DNA of 64,000 bases from Hyphomicrobiales bacterium (GCA_900471485.1 UCEU01000030.1:1-64000); one strand, 5' to 3'; shown: positions 9,098 to 18,622, numbered from the stretch's first letter. The notes: generated by a model not told the origin, from the sequence alone. Made by a program: numbers and translations.

Positions 9098-11327
9098 GCT
9101 CGTCCGGGCTGGGGGTCTCGTCGTAGTAGGTGCCGTGGGACAGATTGTTGATGAGCACGCTCTTTATCTCGAATCCCTCTTCGCCAGCCAGATAGCTGAT
9201 GTAGTTGGAGAGACTGTCGCATTTGTCGGGATGACAAAAACGCCCAACGGCTTCGAGAACGCATCGGATAGCGTGTCCTGTGGTGTGGCTCGGCTCGGCC
9301 CCGCCGTGCACGTCAACGATTTCACGGAGGTGCTCTTCGAACGGAGCGATGTATTTCTTGAGCTTCGACAATTGGTGCGCCTGGCCGGCCTTGTGGAGGA
9401 AGAATGCACCTTCGTCCTTAACGACCTTATTGGTCACGCAGATATTGTAGAAGTAACTGCTATGCGTGAAGACCAGCAATTCGGGGCGCTGGAAACCCTT
9501 GTTTATGTCTGCCGGATTGATCGAGACCGTTCCGGTATTCGAGATACTGAGGTGCTTGAGCGTTTGGGCTATGGCAAACACGTAGTCGTAAGACATCGAG
9601 GTTATTGGATCGTCGAATACCAAGAAGACCTTCCCGTAGTCCGACGTCGTCTTCACCTTCTTATGGACGCACGCGATAAAATAGCAGAAAGCGATCACCG
9701 TTTTCTCGCCATCGCTCAAGGTCCGGCTGGGGCCTCTGGTCATTTCGCGATTGTCGCGCCTTAGCGTGAAGGAGGCTTTGTCAAAGCTGTACTTCTCCCC
9801 GAAAAAGCTGACCATCAAAGACTCGAACGTCGTCGCCACGCGGTCCTTCGCATTGTCTGAAAGCTGGGATTTCTTGAGTTCCGCAAGTTCTGCCGCAGCG
9901 ACGCGCGCTTCGTCCTCCCGCATGCGGACCGCTTCGAACGATGACCAATTGGACCTCACGAACTCGACGGCGAATATCTCGCAGGCCTCGCGTTGGAGGT
10001 TTCGACGCTCCGTATCCGATGCGCCGATCGCAACGCGCAGTGCCAGGAACGCTTGGTTTATCTCGGCGATCATCTGCCTCAGGGCCGCGAACGAGGACGG
10101 TAGATCGAGCTCTGGAGGCGGCACCTCCTCACTGGGGTTGGTGCCTTTGCGCAGAATCGCATCGGAAAACGCGCCGAGCATGGTGTCGGCAGCCTGAGTT
10201 CCGATAGGCAGATCGGGAAGCGTGACAGATTTCTGCGATGGCACGAGCTTCTTGAGGCTCTCGTATTTCGACAGATTTCTTGAAAATGTTGTCCCGCAGG
10301 CAGCGACCATACCCCGAAGACTTTTGACACGAGACCAATCCTCCCGAAGCGCTTGTTTGTGCGCCCCTTCGGCATCGGCAAAGAAGGCGATATAAGAAGC
10401 GATCAGGTCCTTTGCAGGCGGATGTTCGACTGACTGTTCGCAGAACGGACAATTTCCCTTGCCCGTCTCCATCAGTTCGATCCCGGCTTCGATGAAACCG
10501 TGGTGCGCCGTGATCTTTGCCTTGATCTCCTCGGCGACGCTAGACGGCGACGTAATCCGGGTAAGGTTGGTGATCGCGGTGTCGATCACGGAGGAGTTGA
10601 ACGTGATGTTCTCTATGTCGCCAGGATAGTCTGGCTCCGCCGGCACGCTTTTGAGAGCGTCTAGATCGCTCAGCACGTTTCCGAAATTCCGCGCCGGCTG
10701 AGCGGGCAAGACGTTATGGCCGGATATCAAATCTGAAAGCTGGATGGCAATGTATTCCCGAAGTCGCCTGTTAACACCTGCTTTTACCGAGAGCTGCTCT
10801 TCTTTGGATTTGCTGAGTCCGCTTTCAAGCGCAGCGATCGTCTCGCTCAAGCGCGTCTTCGCCTGCTCCACCTTGTCTTCGGCGTCCTTTGTGCTGATGA
10901 TCGTGTGATCCAGCGTGATTTTGCTTTCGATGTTCCCGTTTACAACGAAATTGGTCTGTCTTAGCTCGGCGTGAACGAAATCCTCGGAAAACACGTGGAA
11001 GATACGGTCGCCAAGCTGGGGAGTGACTTGGCGGGTCGACAAATCGAGAGTGAGCCTGCCGATGTTCGCGCCGCCCTGAGACAACTCGAACATTCCCTGT
11101 CCGTTGGTCGATTCCTCCGAAATCAGATTGGTAGGCGCATCGTGGACGTCATGACCTTCGCCATGTAGATCAAGATATCGCAGAGCTCGGGTTAGAAAGG
11201 ATTTCCCGGTGCCGTTGCGGGCATACACCAAGTTCTGGGCGAATTTGCTGAGGTCCGCGTCCAGTTGCGCTACAGGGCCAAGCGAAGTCGCTCGAATATG
11301 GAGGCTGGGTTTCGGCGCAGAGGACAT
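9006..11327 (-). CDS. AAA_13-family ATPase with CxxC hook, RloC/PrrC-like (candidate defence protein)
   Basis: 773-aa protein. Walker A is ARNGTGKSFL (near residue 40). A long helical central region carries a CPFCEQ zinc-hook-like CxxC near residue 298. The C-terminal half has the ABC-type signature TLSDGEKTV and Walker B VFLVFDDPITS. This order (split ABC ATPase around a coiled coil with CxxC) matches RloC, a tRNA anticodon-nuclease relative of PrrC. After the ATPase, the C-terminus has RCVLE (R-x3-E) and a later NNLSH, resembling the R/E/H ribonuclease set of PrrC/RloC; this is an inference. The ATG at 11327 is chosen because AAGGTG lies 6 bases upstream; an in-frame TTG is 24 bases earlier. 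No restriction-modification partner is adjacent, so it would act alone. Confidence 0.85.
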   Translation of the reverse strand: MSSAPKPSLHIRATSLGPVAQLDADLSKFAQNLVYARNGTGKSFLTRALRYLDLHGEGHDVHDAPTNLISEESTNGQGMFELSQGGANIGRLTLDLSTRQVTPQLGDRIFHVFSEDFVHAELRQTNFVVNGNIESKITLDHTIISTKDAEDKVEQAKTRLSETIAALESGLSKSKEEQLSVKAGVNRRLREYIAIQLSDLISGHNVLPAQPARNFGNVLSDLDALKSVPAEPDYPGDIENITFNSSVIDTAITNLTRITSPSSVAEEIKAKITAHHGFIEAGIELMETGKGNCPFCEQSVEHPPAKDLIASYIAFFADAEGAHKQALREDWSRVKSLRGMVAACGTTFSRNLSKYESLKKLVPSQKSVTLPDLPIGTQAADTMLGAFSDAILRKGTNPSEEVPPPELDLPSSFAALRQMIAEINQAFLALRVAIGASDTERRNLQREACEIFAVEFVRSNWSSFEAVRMREDEARVAAAELAELKKSQLSDNAKDRVATTFESLMVSFFGEKYSFDKASFTLRRDNREMTRGPSRTLSDGEKTVIAFCYFIACVHKKVKTTSDYGKVFLVFDDPITSMSYDYVFAIAQTLKHLSISNTGTVSINPADINKGFQRPELLVFTHSSYFYNICVTNKVVKDEGAFFLHKAGQAHQLSKLKKYIAPFEEHLREIVDVHGGAEPSHTTGHAIRCVLEAVGRFCHPDKCDSLSNYISYLAGEEGFEIKSVLINNLSHGTYYDETPSPDELKDACDEAIRIVERYAKGQLEIARALQGAA

Positions 11328-11634
11328 CAGAATCACCTTGGTTCGACCCAAGGTAGCATAGCGTTACGTTTGGTCTACAAGTCACCAAGGCATCCTTGTA
11401 CGCTCGGAGACGAACAATCGAGATGGCACACGGTCCGGGGTTGCCGCTTTGGCCCTTTCATTTCGGATCCTTGGGTAGCAGGTGGAATCCATCACAAGAT
11501 GACCGTCCTGGCTGCTGCATCAAACCGGAGCCCCCCCAAGATGAACGATCGCGGCGGTCTAGACGGAAGCGGCGGCAGAAAGCTCCTGCCGCCGGTCGCA
11601 ATCAAGACGTCACTCAAGCAGTTGGGTAACTGTC
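11328..11634. other. intergenic region
   Basis: About 305 bases upstream of the AAA ATPase gene and downstream of the isochorismatase-like gene. A 16-base interrupted palindrome (arms CTTGG/CCAAG around GTCGAA) lies just before the ATPase start near 11338-11353 and could be an operator. No gene seen. Confidence 0.4.
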
Positions 11635-12381
11635 TCAGCTGGCGAGCGGGACTACACGCGAAGCCGCGGCCTGTGCGAGCCGGTCGGCAGCCTCATCGGT
11701 TGTCCAGAGCGCGTTCGCGAACCAGCGGAAGTTCACCAGGGCCGCGAGATAGGCGTCGCCTTCGGGCAGCTTGCTTCCGGCGGTCGCGTCTCGGACCACG
11801 GCGACTTCGAACCCCTTCTCGACAAAGTCGCGGAGGTGGGATTCGACGCAGAAATTCGCGGCCATGCCTGCCAGGATCACCTTGTCGATACGCTTCTTGC
11901 GGAGCTGGAAGACCACGTCGTTGGTCTGCGGACCCGCGATCTTGTGCGGCGAGCAAACGATCGTCTTGCCGTCCTCGATGTACTGCTTGTACTCGGGCAT
12001 CCAGTCCGCGCCCGAGTTATCGAAGCCTTCGAGCGACAGCGGACCGCGGCGGTCGAACATCCGAAGCTTGTGCATCAGCGTCTCGCCTGTGGCTGCGAAG
12101 TCCCAGCGGTGATCGAACGGGTAGTAGTAGTGGGGTGAAATGACCACCTCGATGTCCGCCTTCTTCGATGCCTCGAACAGCCTGCCGATGTTCTCGACCG
12201 TATTGTGTTCGGTGATGCTTTCGCCGAAAGCGCCCCACCCTGCACCCTTGGGGCTCAGGAAATCGATTTGCGGATCGGTGATCACCAATGCTGTACGTGG
12301 GATATCGATCTCGACGTCGGTCTTGGGGAGTGCCGGATTCTGCGGGTCGCGATATGCGATCGGGATGACTTTGTCCGTCAT
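11635..12381 (-). CDS. isochorismatase-family cysteine hydrolase
   Basis: 248-aa alpha/beta/alpha hydrolase. The family triad is visible: Asp in VITDPQIDFL (about residue 36), Lys in SPHKIAGP (about 144) and nucleophile Cys in GMAANFCVESHLRD (about 177). A cis-peptide-type segment precedes the Cys. Such enzymes hydrolyse amides, ureides or isochorismate; the substrate cannot be told here. The start at 12381 follows AGAGGAAG; upstream in-frame codons lack a ribosome site. It is probably monocistronic and cytoplasmic. Confidence 0.92.
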   Translation of the reverse strand: MTDKVIPIAYRDPQNPALPKTDVEIDIPRTALVITDPQIDFLSPKGAGWGAFGESITEHNTVENIGRLFEASKKADIEVVISPHYYYPFDHRWDFAATGETLMHKLRMFDRRGPLSLEGFDNSGADWMPEYKQYIEDGKTIVCSPHKIAGPQTNDVVFQLRKKRIDKVILAGMAANFCVESHLRDFVEKGFEVAVVRDATAGSKLPEGDAYLAALVNFRWFANALWTTDEAADRLAQAAASRVVPLAS

Positions 12382-12688
12382 GGAAGCTTCCTCTAAGGCG
12401 TTTTGCCGGGCGGCAATCGCGTCGTTGCGACGGCGCGGGCGTGTTGACTGATTTCGGGAACCAGTACCCATCGATGACGGCCAGCGATGCAATGCTATGT
12501 CGCGAACCTAATTATCGGGGTACAGACACGAGAATGGAGTCGCGCGAGGCTGTGCGATTGTAACATCCAGTCACTACAATTCGCCGGGGCGCATTGATCT
12601 GCTACACTTTGGATAGTCCGAACACCGAATTTGCGCTCAAACACTCGAGCGCGCATCGCTGGGCTCGAATTTGGGAGCTTCGCAGCTT
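12382..12688. other. intergenic region
   Basis: About 305 bases between the isochorismatase-like gene start and the end of the cyclopropane synthase gene, both on the minus strand. It should hold the promoter of the former. I see no gene, no clear terminator and no copy of the TTGCACRAT motif. Confidence 0.4.
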
Positions 12689-13960
12689 TCACGACATTTC
12701 CCTCTGACGGTCCCAGCCGACCGCCGTGAGGTCCTCGGCCATCGTGCTTTTCGCCGCAGAGTTCCGTTCCCCGTCGAACATGTAATCACGGGCGAGCGGC
12801 AGGGTCGAAACGTTCTTTGTCAGCTGGAGCTGCCAATTCATATGGCCCATCCGGCGGAATGCCAGCTCGGACCCGATGAGATAGAATTCGAACATTCGGC
12901 AGAAGCGCTCGTCGTAAAGCTTGGCGAGTTTGCTTCTGTTGTCGGCGAAGCGATGGTACCAGTGCTCCAGCGTCTTGGCGTAGTGCAGACGGAGGACTTC
13001 GATATCCGTGGCCCATAGGCCCGATTTCTCGACAACCGACATGACTTCCGAAATCGCCGGTGAATAGCCTCCGGGGAAGATGTACTTGGCAATCCACGGA
13101 TTGGTACTGCCCGGGCCATCCGCGCGGCCGATGGCATGGATTAGCGCCACACCGTCGTCCGTTAGGATCGATTTGATCTTGCCAAAGTAGGTCCGGAAGT
13201 GGTTGATGCCCACGTGCTCAAACATGCCGACTGATACGACCCGATCGACCCGCCTGGTCCAATTTCGGTAGTCCATCAGCTCGAACGTGACCATGTCCTC
13301 AAGCTGTGCTTCCTTGGCGCGCATCCGGGCTTCCTTGAGCTGCTCCTCGGATAGAGTCAGTCCAGTGACGCGGGCACCGAACTCCTTTGCGAGGAAGAGA
13401 GCCATCCCTCCCCAGCCGCACCCGATATCCAGAACCTCGAGCCCAGGGCGATCCAGTCTGAGCTTGGAGGCGATATGCCTCTTCTTCTTGAGCTGGGCTT
13501 CATAGAGGGTCTCGTCGCCGTCCGGGAAATAAGCGCATGAATACTGACGATCCGCGTCCAGCATGAGCGAGTACAGTCGTCCGTCGAGATCGTAGTGGTG
13601 AGCGACGTTTCTTTTCGAGCGCGCTGCGTAGTTCAGTTGGTCAAGTTTCCGCCGAAACCAGCGGACCTTTTCCATGAGCTTATCCATCGGATGGCTGCCG
13701 CCCTCCATGGAGTTCATGGCAAGGAAGTCCAGCGTCTGGAAAAGCCCACGCGGTCCGGGTTCAATTTCCCCATCCATATAAAGTTCTCCGAGCGCGAGCG
13801 CCGGATTGAGAAGCAGGCGGCGCTTGGCGCGCTCAGTGCGGATCGCCATGGCGGCGTGAGGCTCCCGCCCCGTTCCGAAACTACGGCAACTGCCGTCGGG
13901 AAACCTGACGGTGAGAGTACCGATCTTGATTAGTTTCTGAAGGGTGGCTTCAAGCAACAT
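12689..13960 (-). CDS. cfa: cyclopropane-fatty-acyl-phospholipid synthase
   Basis: 423-aa SAM-dependent enzyme that methylenates unsaturated acyl chains of membrane phospholipids, a stress adaptation of the membrane. Domains: N-terminal lipid-interacting region (about 1-115) and a class I methyltransferase domain with the SAM loop VLDIGCGWGG (about 182). Downstream are SVGMFEHVG and, near the C-terminus, FEFYLIGSELAFR, typical of CfaA. Start at 13960 follows AAAGGTAG; the longer open frame upstream has no homologous content. The promoter region carries the TTGCACRAT motif shared with dps and the ior genes. Confidence 0.95.
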   Translation of the reverse strand: MLLEATLQKLIKIGTLTVRFPDGSCRSFGTGREPHAAMAIRTERAKRRLLLNPALALGELYMDGEIEPGPRGLFQTLDFLAMNSMEGGSHPMDKLMEKVRWFRRKLDQLNYAARSKRNVAHHYDLDGRLYSLMLDADRQYSCAYFPDGDETLYEAQLKKKRHIASKLRLDRPGLEVLDIGCGWGGMALFLAKEFGARVTGLTLSEEQLKEARMRAKEAQLEDMVTFELMDYRNWTRRVDRVVSVGMFEHVGINHFRTYFGKIKSILTDDGVALIHAIGRADGPGSTNPWIAKYIFPGGYSPAISEVMSVVEKSGLWATDIEVLRLHYAKTLEHWYHRFADNRSKLAKLYDERFCRMFEFYLIGSELAFRRMGHMNWQLQLTKNVSTLPLARDYMFDGERNSAAKSTMAEDLTAVGWDRQREMS

Positions 13961-14029
13961 CTGGACTACCTTTCGGCCTGCGGAACGGTTTTGGTTTCCA
14001 GGTGAATATAGACGGTAGCTTTCTGGGAT

Positions 14030-14040
14030 AATTGCACAAT
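14030..14040 (-). promoter_or_regulatory. candidate shared regulatory motif upstream of cfa
   Basis: Plus-strand AATTGCACAAT preceded by GGGAT, 70-80 bases upstream of the cfa start. The same core occurs upstream of iorA, the cytochrome c gene and dps, always in the same orientation relative to the gene. Confidence 0.5.
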
Positions 14041-14157
14041 TCGGTTCGTACCAGACGGGGAAGTGCGGCTGCAGGAATACCGCCATCGTCAACCGCGCCA
14101 AAACGGGGCGCGTCGAAGCTCGCCGACACACAGGTAACTACGCGCTTCTTTCGACGG

Positions 14158-14547
14158 CTAGTTTTCGTCGCCTGTTTGACCGTGGGCGTCGGCGACGCAT
14201 CTCACCAGTTCGTCTGCATCGATCGGCTTGTTGAGAAAATGAACCGCTCCGTTCTCGATCGCCTTCATTCTCGTTACGTCGTCGTCATGCGAGGTAACAA
14301 AGACGATTGGGAGCGTAATTCGCTGCCGCTGCAGTTGGGCCTGGAGTTCCAGACCGCTCATTCCGGGAAGCCGTTGGTCCAGGATGAGACATTGGACATC
14401 GTCGTGGCAGCTCGAGGTGATGAAATCTTCGGCGGAGCCGAATGCTTTCACCTCGTAGCCATATGACGACATCAGGTCCGCATATGCGAGCCGTACCCCG
14501 TCATCGTCCTCAACTATTGCGATCGTCAGCAATTCACGTGGCTCCAA
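14158..14547 (-). CDS. receiver-only response regulator (FixJ-type receiver)
   Basis: 129-aa single receiver domain with no output domain. Acidic pair in IAIVEDDDG (about residues 13-15), phospho-acceptor Asp in LILDQRLPGMSG (about 56), Ser/Thr in VFVTSHD and Lys in LNKP (about 106). It is a close paralogue of the receiver encoded at 49296-49670: both have AYADL, LILDQRLPGMSGLELQ and a DDDxTR stretch. It probably acts as a phosphorelay intermediate or a phosphate sink for one of the histidine kinases nearby. The lone kinase is not identifiable. Confidence 0.9.
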   Translation of the reverse strand: MEPRELLTIAIVEDDDGVRLAYADLMSSYGYEVKAFGSAEDFITSSCHDDVQCLILDQRLPGMSGLELQAQLQRQRITLPIVFVTSHDDDVTRMKAIENGAVHFLNKPIDADELVRCVADAHGQTGDEN

Positions 14548-14905
14548 GGGCCTCTTTGGAACTCAACCCACGAGAGCTTTGCGATGTTGGGCCTTGAGCA
14601 AAGCATTCGGGACTTTTCGTTCCAACGCGGCTAACGACTTTACAAACGAACGCACTGACCTGGAAATCCAAATCCTTGGGCATCCAGTTCGCGAAACCGC
14701 GAACATGCGCGAGACCTTATCAGACGCGAAACTCCAGTCCACCTAGCTCTAGGTATAGAGGCGCGGTGAGCGCTCCCGTGCACGATGATACAATAAAGGC
14801 CGCTGGCGGCGGCGTAGTTTGCTCCCACACTACGACTGATGGGCGGCCAAAAGCCGACAACCACAAGCGGCAAGTCAAAGGCGGCCGCCGAACGGGAGCA
14901 ATAAA
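14548..14905. other. intergenic region upstream of the aldo/keto reductase cluster
   Basis: About 360 bases holding the divergent promoters of the receiver gene and the 14.9-19.8 kb cluster. A GATACAAT segment near 14785-14793 resembles a -10 box for the cluster. No gene seen. Confidence 0.4.
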
Positions 14906-15769
14906 TTGAACAACCTCAAGACGATTGCAAGCCACTCCGGAACCTTCAAAATCGGCGATTTCGTGGTGAACAGGCTCGGGTTTGGCTCTATGCGCCTCAC
15001 GGGCCGTGGTATCTGGGGGCCTCCGGCTGACCGCGACGAAGCGCTGGCGACGGTGCGCCGCGCTGCGGAATTGGGAGTGAACTTCATCGACACCGCAGAC
15101 TCGTACGGTCCGGACGTCGCCGAGGAACTGATTGGGGAAGCGCTTGCGGGCCGCAGCGACATACTCGTAGCCACCAAGGCCGGATTGCGTCGCCCCGGTC
15201 CCGACCAGTGGATGCCCCATGGTCGACCCGAGTACCTGATCGAACGTGCCAAGGGCAGCCTCAAGAAGCTCGGCGTAGATCAGATCGGTCTTTGGCAGTT
15301 GCACCGCATCGACCCGCGCGTTCCCATGCAGGACCAGTTCGCCGCAGTCCGCCAACTGCTTGACGAGGGTGTGATCGCGAACGCCGGACTGAGCGAGGTT
15401 TCGATCGAAGAAATCGAGATCGCGTCACGGTACTTCAAGGTAGCCACCGTCCAGAACCGTTACAACCTCGTCGACCGTGGGAGCGAGGACGTTCTCGACT
15501 ACTGCGAACGCAACAACATCGGCTTCATTCCCTGGTTCCCGCTGGCAGCTGGCGACCTCGCGCGTCCGGGTGGCGTTCTCGACTCGCTCGCCGAGCGCCA
15601 TGCAGCGACGACTGGCCAAATTGCGCTGGCGTGGATGCTCAAGCGGAGCCCGGTCATGCTGCCTATCCCCGGCACTTCGAAGGTCAGCCACCTGGAGCAG
15701 AACGTCGCTTCGGCACGCATCCAGCTTTCCAGCGACGAGTTCGAGGAACTCGAGCGAAGCGTTGGCTGA
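14906..15769 (+). CDS. aldo/keto reductase
   Basis: 287-aa NADPH-type oxidoreductase with a TIM-barrel fold, reducing aldehydes or ketones. The catalytic tetrad is visible: Asp in DTADSYG, Tyr four residues later, Lys in VATKAGL and His in LWQLHRID. The C-terminal cofactor segment is IPGTSKVSHLEQN. TTG start with a GGGAG ribosome site 7 bases upstream; no in-frame ATG lies near. First gene of a plus-strand cluster running to 19756, whose members all suit carbonyl or electrophile detoxification. Confidence 0.94.
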   Translation: MNNLKTIASHSGTFKIGDFVVNRLGFGSMRLTGRGIWGPPADRDEALATVRRAAELGVNFIDTADSYGPDVAEELIGEALAGRSDILVATKAGLRRPGPDQWMPHGRPEYLIERAKGSLKKLGVDQIGLWQLHRIDPRVPMQDQFAAVRQLLDEGVIANAGLSEVSIEEIEIASRYFKVATVQNRYNLVDRGSEDVLDYCERNNIGFIPWFPLAAGDLARPGGVLDSLAERHAATTGQIALAWMLKRSPVMLPIPGTSKVSHLEQNVASARIQLSSDEFEELERSVG

Positions 15770-15840
15770 ACCTGCCGCGATCGAACGGCCGCCGTGCAGA
15801 GACGCCAGCGGCAATCTCCAAAGTCTTCAAGAGGTGTGAC

Positions 15841-16857
15841 ATGGCTATCGATTCGACGGGATTTCAATCCAAGGAGCTGCATACCGGCTGGATCGCCGGT
15901 GTGGCCGCCAGAACGCCGGCGGCGTATTTCGGCATTGTTCTGGGACTTGCGGGTCTTGGGAACGCCTGGCGTGCGGCTGAACAAACCTGGCATATCGGAA
16001 ACGGGATTTCCGAATGGATATTGGCGCTCGCCGCGGCTGTCTGGTCGGTCCTGCTTATCCTGTTCGCAGCCAAGGCGCTGTTCGCCGTGGACAAGCTGGT
16101 CGCAGAAATCAATCATCCAGTCCAATGCTGCTTTGTCGGCCTGATCGGTGTCGCGACGATGCTGATCGCCGGCGCTGCCGAGCCGTACTCCTACACCGCA
16201 GGCGCTACGCTTTTTGTGATCGGGTTCGCCTTTACTGCGATTTTTGCGGTTTGGCGTACGGGTGGTCTTTGGCACGGCGAACGGGACCATGCGACCACGA
16301 CGGCAGTGCTTTACCTGCCGACTGTGGCCGGGAGCTTCGTGACCGCCACTATCGCCTCCTCGCTCGGATATCAGGATTGGGGTCAGCTCGCCTTCGGTGC
16401 TGGCATTTTTTCGTGGCTCGCGATCGAGTCAGTCCTTCTCCACCGCCTGCTCACGGGGCCTATGACTCCGCCCACGCTTCGCCCGACGCTCGGTGTTCAG
16501 CTCGCACCCGCCCCGGTCGGAGCCGTCGCGTACATCTCCGTCACCGGAGGCGCACCGGACATGTTCGTACACGCCCTGATCGGTTACGGAATTCTCCAGC
16601 TCCTCTTTCTCCTGCGTCTTACCCCGTGGTTGCGCGAAGCCGGGGCGGTAATGGGGTTCTGGGCATTCAGCTTCGGAGCGACCTCTATCGCGACCGCCCC
16701 CATCCGCCTTCTTGGTGCAGGAGACAACGCCGCCATCGCGCTGGTCGCACCAGTCACCTTCGTCTTGGCGAACGTGTTGGTGCTCGGACTGGCCATGATG
16801 ACAGTTTGGCTTCTCTTGTCCGGCAGGATGTACGGAAAGCCCGCAGACTCAAAGTAG
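15841..16857 (+). CDS. tehA: TehA/SLAC1-family membrane transporter
   Basis: 338-aa integral membrane protein with about ten hydrophobic segments, matching the TDT/SLAC1 fold (anion channel-like, tellurite-resistance/dicarboxylate transporter group). The conserved Phe-rich pore segments and the N-terminal TPAAYFGIVLGLAGLGNAWR are typical of TehA. Start at 15841 follows AGAGGTG; a longer open frame starting at 15631 overlaps the aldo/keto reductase and is unlikely. The gap to the upstream gene is 71 bases, consistent with one transcript. The substrate is not determined by sequence. Confidence 0.9.
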   Translation: MAIDSTGFQSKELHTGWIAGVAARTPAAYFGIVLGLAGLGNAWRAAEQTWHIGNGISEWILALAAAVWSVLLILFAAKALFAVDKLVAEINHPVQCCFVGLIGVATMLIAGAAEPYSYTAGATLFVIGFAFTAIFAVWRTGGLWHGERDHATTTAVLYLPTVAGSFVTATIASSLGYQDWGQLAFGAGIFSWLAIESVLLHRLLTGPMTPPTLRPTLGVQLAPAPVGAVAYISVTGGAPDMFVHALIGYGILQLLFLLRLTPWLREAGAVMGFWAFSFGATSIATAPIRLLGAGDNAAIALVAPVTFVLANVLVLGLAMMTVWLLLSGRMYGKPADSK

Positions 16858-17006
16858 CTGGCGTCTCGAAAACCAGACGCCTCCGCTTTCCCAACCGAAA
16901 TACCGCTTCGCATCCGGATAACCGGACCCTGCCTCTGGTCACTGGTTCCTGCTGACTTGAAGCCCGAGGCCGTACGCGAACTCCTAAACCAAACGAGGAT
17001 ATCCTT

Positions 17007-17837
17007 ATGACCAACACCCTAGAAACCGCAGCAACTGAATATGTGGAAGTGCTCGGAACGAAACTCGCTTATCGCCGGATGGGCCATCGGTTCGAGCGAA
17101 AGCTGGTCCTCTTGCAGCACTTCACCGGAACGATGGACGCCTGGGATCCAGCCGTCGTCAACGCACTTGCCGAGGTTGCCGAGGTCTTTGTGTTTGACAA
17201 CGCCGGCGTCGGTTTCTCCGACGGTGCGACGCCGGACAGCGTCGAAGGAATGGCCGATTACGCCGAAGGTTTCATAGCCGCACTGGGCCTCGGCGAAGTC
17301 GATCTTCTGGGCTTTTCGCTTGGTGGCTTTCTCGCCCAGGTGATGGCAGTGCGCAAACGTGCTACAATCGGGCGGATGATCATCGCGGGCAGCGCGCCCA
17401 TCGGCGGCGAGGAACACCTCCTCGAGGTAGTCGACAAGGCATTTGCGCAGAATGCCTCTGACGTGCGCCTTCCGCTGTTCTTCACTCCGTCCGCAAAGAG
17501 TCAGGCAGCGGGGAAGGCCTTCGTCGACAGGACACTTGTTCGCTCCCACGATCGGGCTCCGGATAAGGGTGACTCCGTGAGCGATCCGCAGGCCAAGGCG
17601 ATCATCGAGTGGTGCGCCAGAACCGACCAGGACCATCTGTCTCTGAAGTCAATATCAACGTCCACGCTCATCGTGCATGGCAGCGACGACACGATGTTCC
17701 CCTCGGACAATGCCTACACGATGTTCAAGAACATGCCGGACGCGACCCTCATTCTATATCCGGACGCAGGGCATGGCGCGCTCTTCCAGCAGCCGGAGAC
17801 GTTCGTGGCGCACGTAAAGACTTTTCTCGAACTCTAA
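17007..17837 (+). CDS. alpha/beta hydrolase
   Basis: 276-aa alpha/beta hydrolase of the epoxide-hydrolase/esterase type. Nucleophile Ser in LLGFSLGGF (about residue 103), acid in HGSDDTMFP (about 229) and His in DAGHGALF (about 256). The oxyanion region has LLQHFTGT. GAGGAT lies 6 bases before the ATG. 25 bases separate it from the 239-aa gene downstream, so the two are very probably cotranscribed. Substrate unknown. Confidence 0.93.
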   Translation: MTNTLETAATEYVEVLGTKLAYRRMGHRFERKLVLLQHFTGTMDAWDPAVVNALAEVAEVFVFDNAGVGFSDGATPDSVEGMADYAEGFIAALGLGEVDLLGFSLGGFLAQVMAVRKRATIGRMIIAGSAPIGGEEHLLEVVDKAFAQNASDVRLPLFFTPSAKSQAAGKAFVDRTLVRSHDRAPDKGDSVSDPQAKAIIEWCARTDQDHLSLKSISTSTLIVHGSDDTMFPSDNAYTMFKNMPDATLILYPDAGHGALFQQPETFVAHVKTFLEL

Positions 17838-17862
17838 TACACCCAAATCAAAGGATGATGAA

Positions 17863-18582
17863 ATGAACGCTCTCGTCAGCAAGATCATTGACGCCCATGG
17901 CGGCCTCGAAAAATGGAAGAAATTCTCTCTTCTCAAGGCGCGGCTCAGCCAAGGCGGAGCATTGTGGACCCTCAAGGGACAGTCCTCAACGCTTTCGGAA
18001 ACCAGCGTGACCGTCGACCTCGTAAGGGAATGGGCGTCGCACTCACCGTTCGGCCCGGAGTCAAAGGTGTCCACCTTCGAACCCGGCAAGGTCACGCTCA
18101 GCAATTCTCAGGGCACGCTGATCGAGGAACTCAAGGACCCGCGGTCATCGTTCGGCGGACACACGCTTGAGACGCCGTGGAGCGAACTGCAGCTGGCCTA
18201 CTTCGCCGGTTGTGCGATGTGGACCTATCTGAACATGCCCTTCCTGCTCGCCCATGAGGGCGTTGTGACCGAGGAACTTTCGGATTGGACCGAGAACGGC
18301 GAAACGTGGCACAGGCTCAAGATCACATTCCCGACCGAGATCGTCAGCCACAGCCCGGTGCAGACGATCTACTTCGACGACGCGGGCCTTCTCAAGCGGC
18401 ATGACTATGACGTCGAGATCGCCGGCGGAACTCCGGGAGCGCACTACATCAGCGGATACACGGATGTTCAGGGCATCAAGATCCCAACGCACCGTCGCAT
18501 TTTCCCGAGACAGCCGGATGGCCATGCGATGACAGATCCTCTCGTTGTTTCGATTGATCTCTCCGATATCGAACTGACGTGA
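17863..18582 (+). CDS. uncharacterised 239-aa protein, paralogue of 56524-57243
   Basis: 239 aa, no signal peptide or membrane segment. It shares with the second copy an N-terminal I-x-A-H-G-G, then K-x-S-x-L, QGG-x-LW-x-LKG, an ETPWS block, YF-G-MWTYL, W-x-ENG, the FP-E block and a C-terminal PL-VSIDLS. The fold looks like a beta-rich barrel or clamp (alternating hydrophobic strands), reminiscent of LolA/LolB-like lipid carriers, but that is only an impression. Both copies lie near a STAND regulator and short-chain or zinc-type dehydrogenases. Function unknown. Confidence 0.8.
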   Translation: MNALVSKIIDAHGGLEKWKKFSLLKARLSQGGALWTLKGQSSTLSETSVTVDLVREWASHSPFGPESKVSTFEPGKVTLSNSQGTLIEELKDPRSSFGGHTLETPWSELQLAYFAGCAMWTYLNMPFLLAHEGVVTEELSDWTENGETWHRLKITFPTEIVSHSPVQTIYFDDAGLLKRHDYDVEIAGGTPGAHYISGYTDVQGIKIPTHRRIFPRQPDGHAMTDPLVVSIDLSDIELT

Positions 18583-18589
18583 ATCGACC

Positions 18590-18622
18590 GGCCGCCTCGG
18601 TGAAATTTACGCCGAGGCGGCC
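18590..18622. terminator. strong hairpin between cluster genes, possible attenuator or terminator
   Basis: Perfect 11-bp stem GGCCGCCTCGG/CCGAGGCGGCC with an 11-base loop, directly after the stop of the 239-aa gene and 108 bases before the alcohol dehydrogenase. No T-tract follows, so it may reduce read-through or protect the upstream message rather than terminate fully. Confidence 0.5.

Noticed and set aside
15631..15840. N-terminal extension of TehA
   Set aside because: Lies inside the aldo/keto reductase gene; a clear ribosome site precedes the ATG at 15841.
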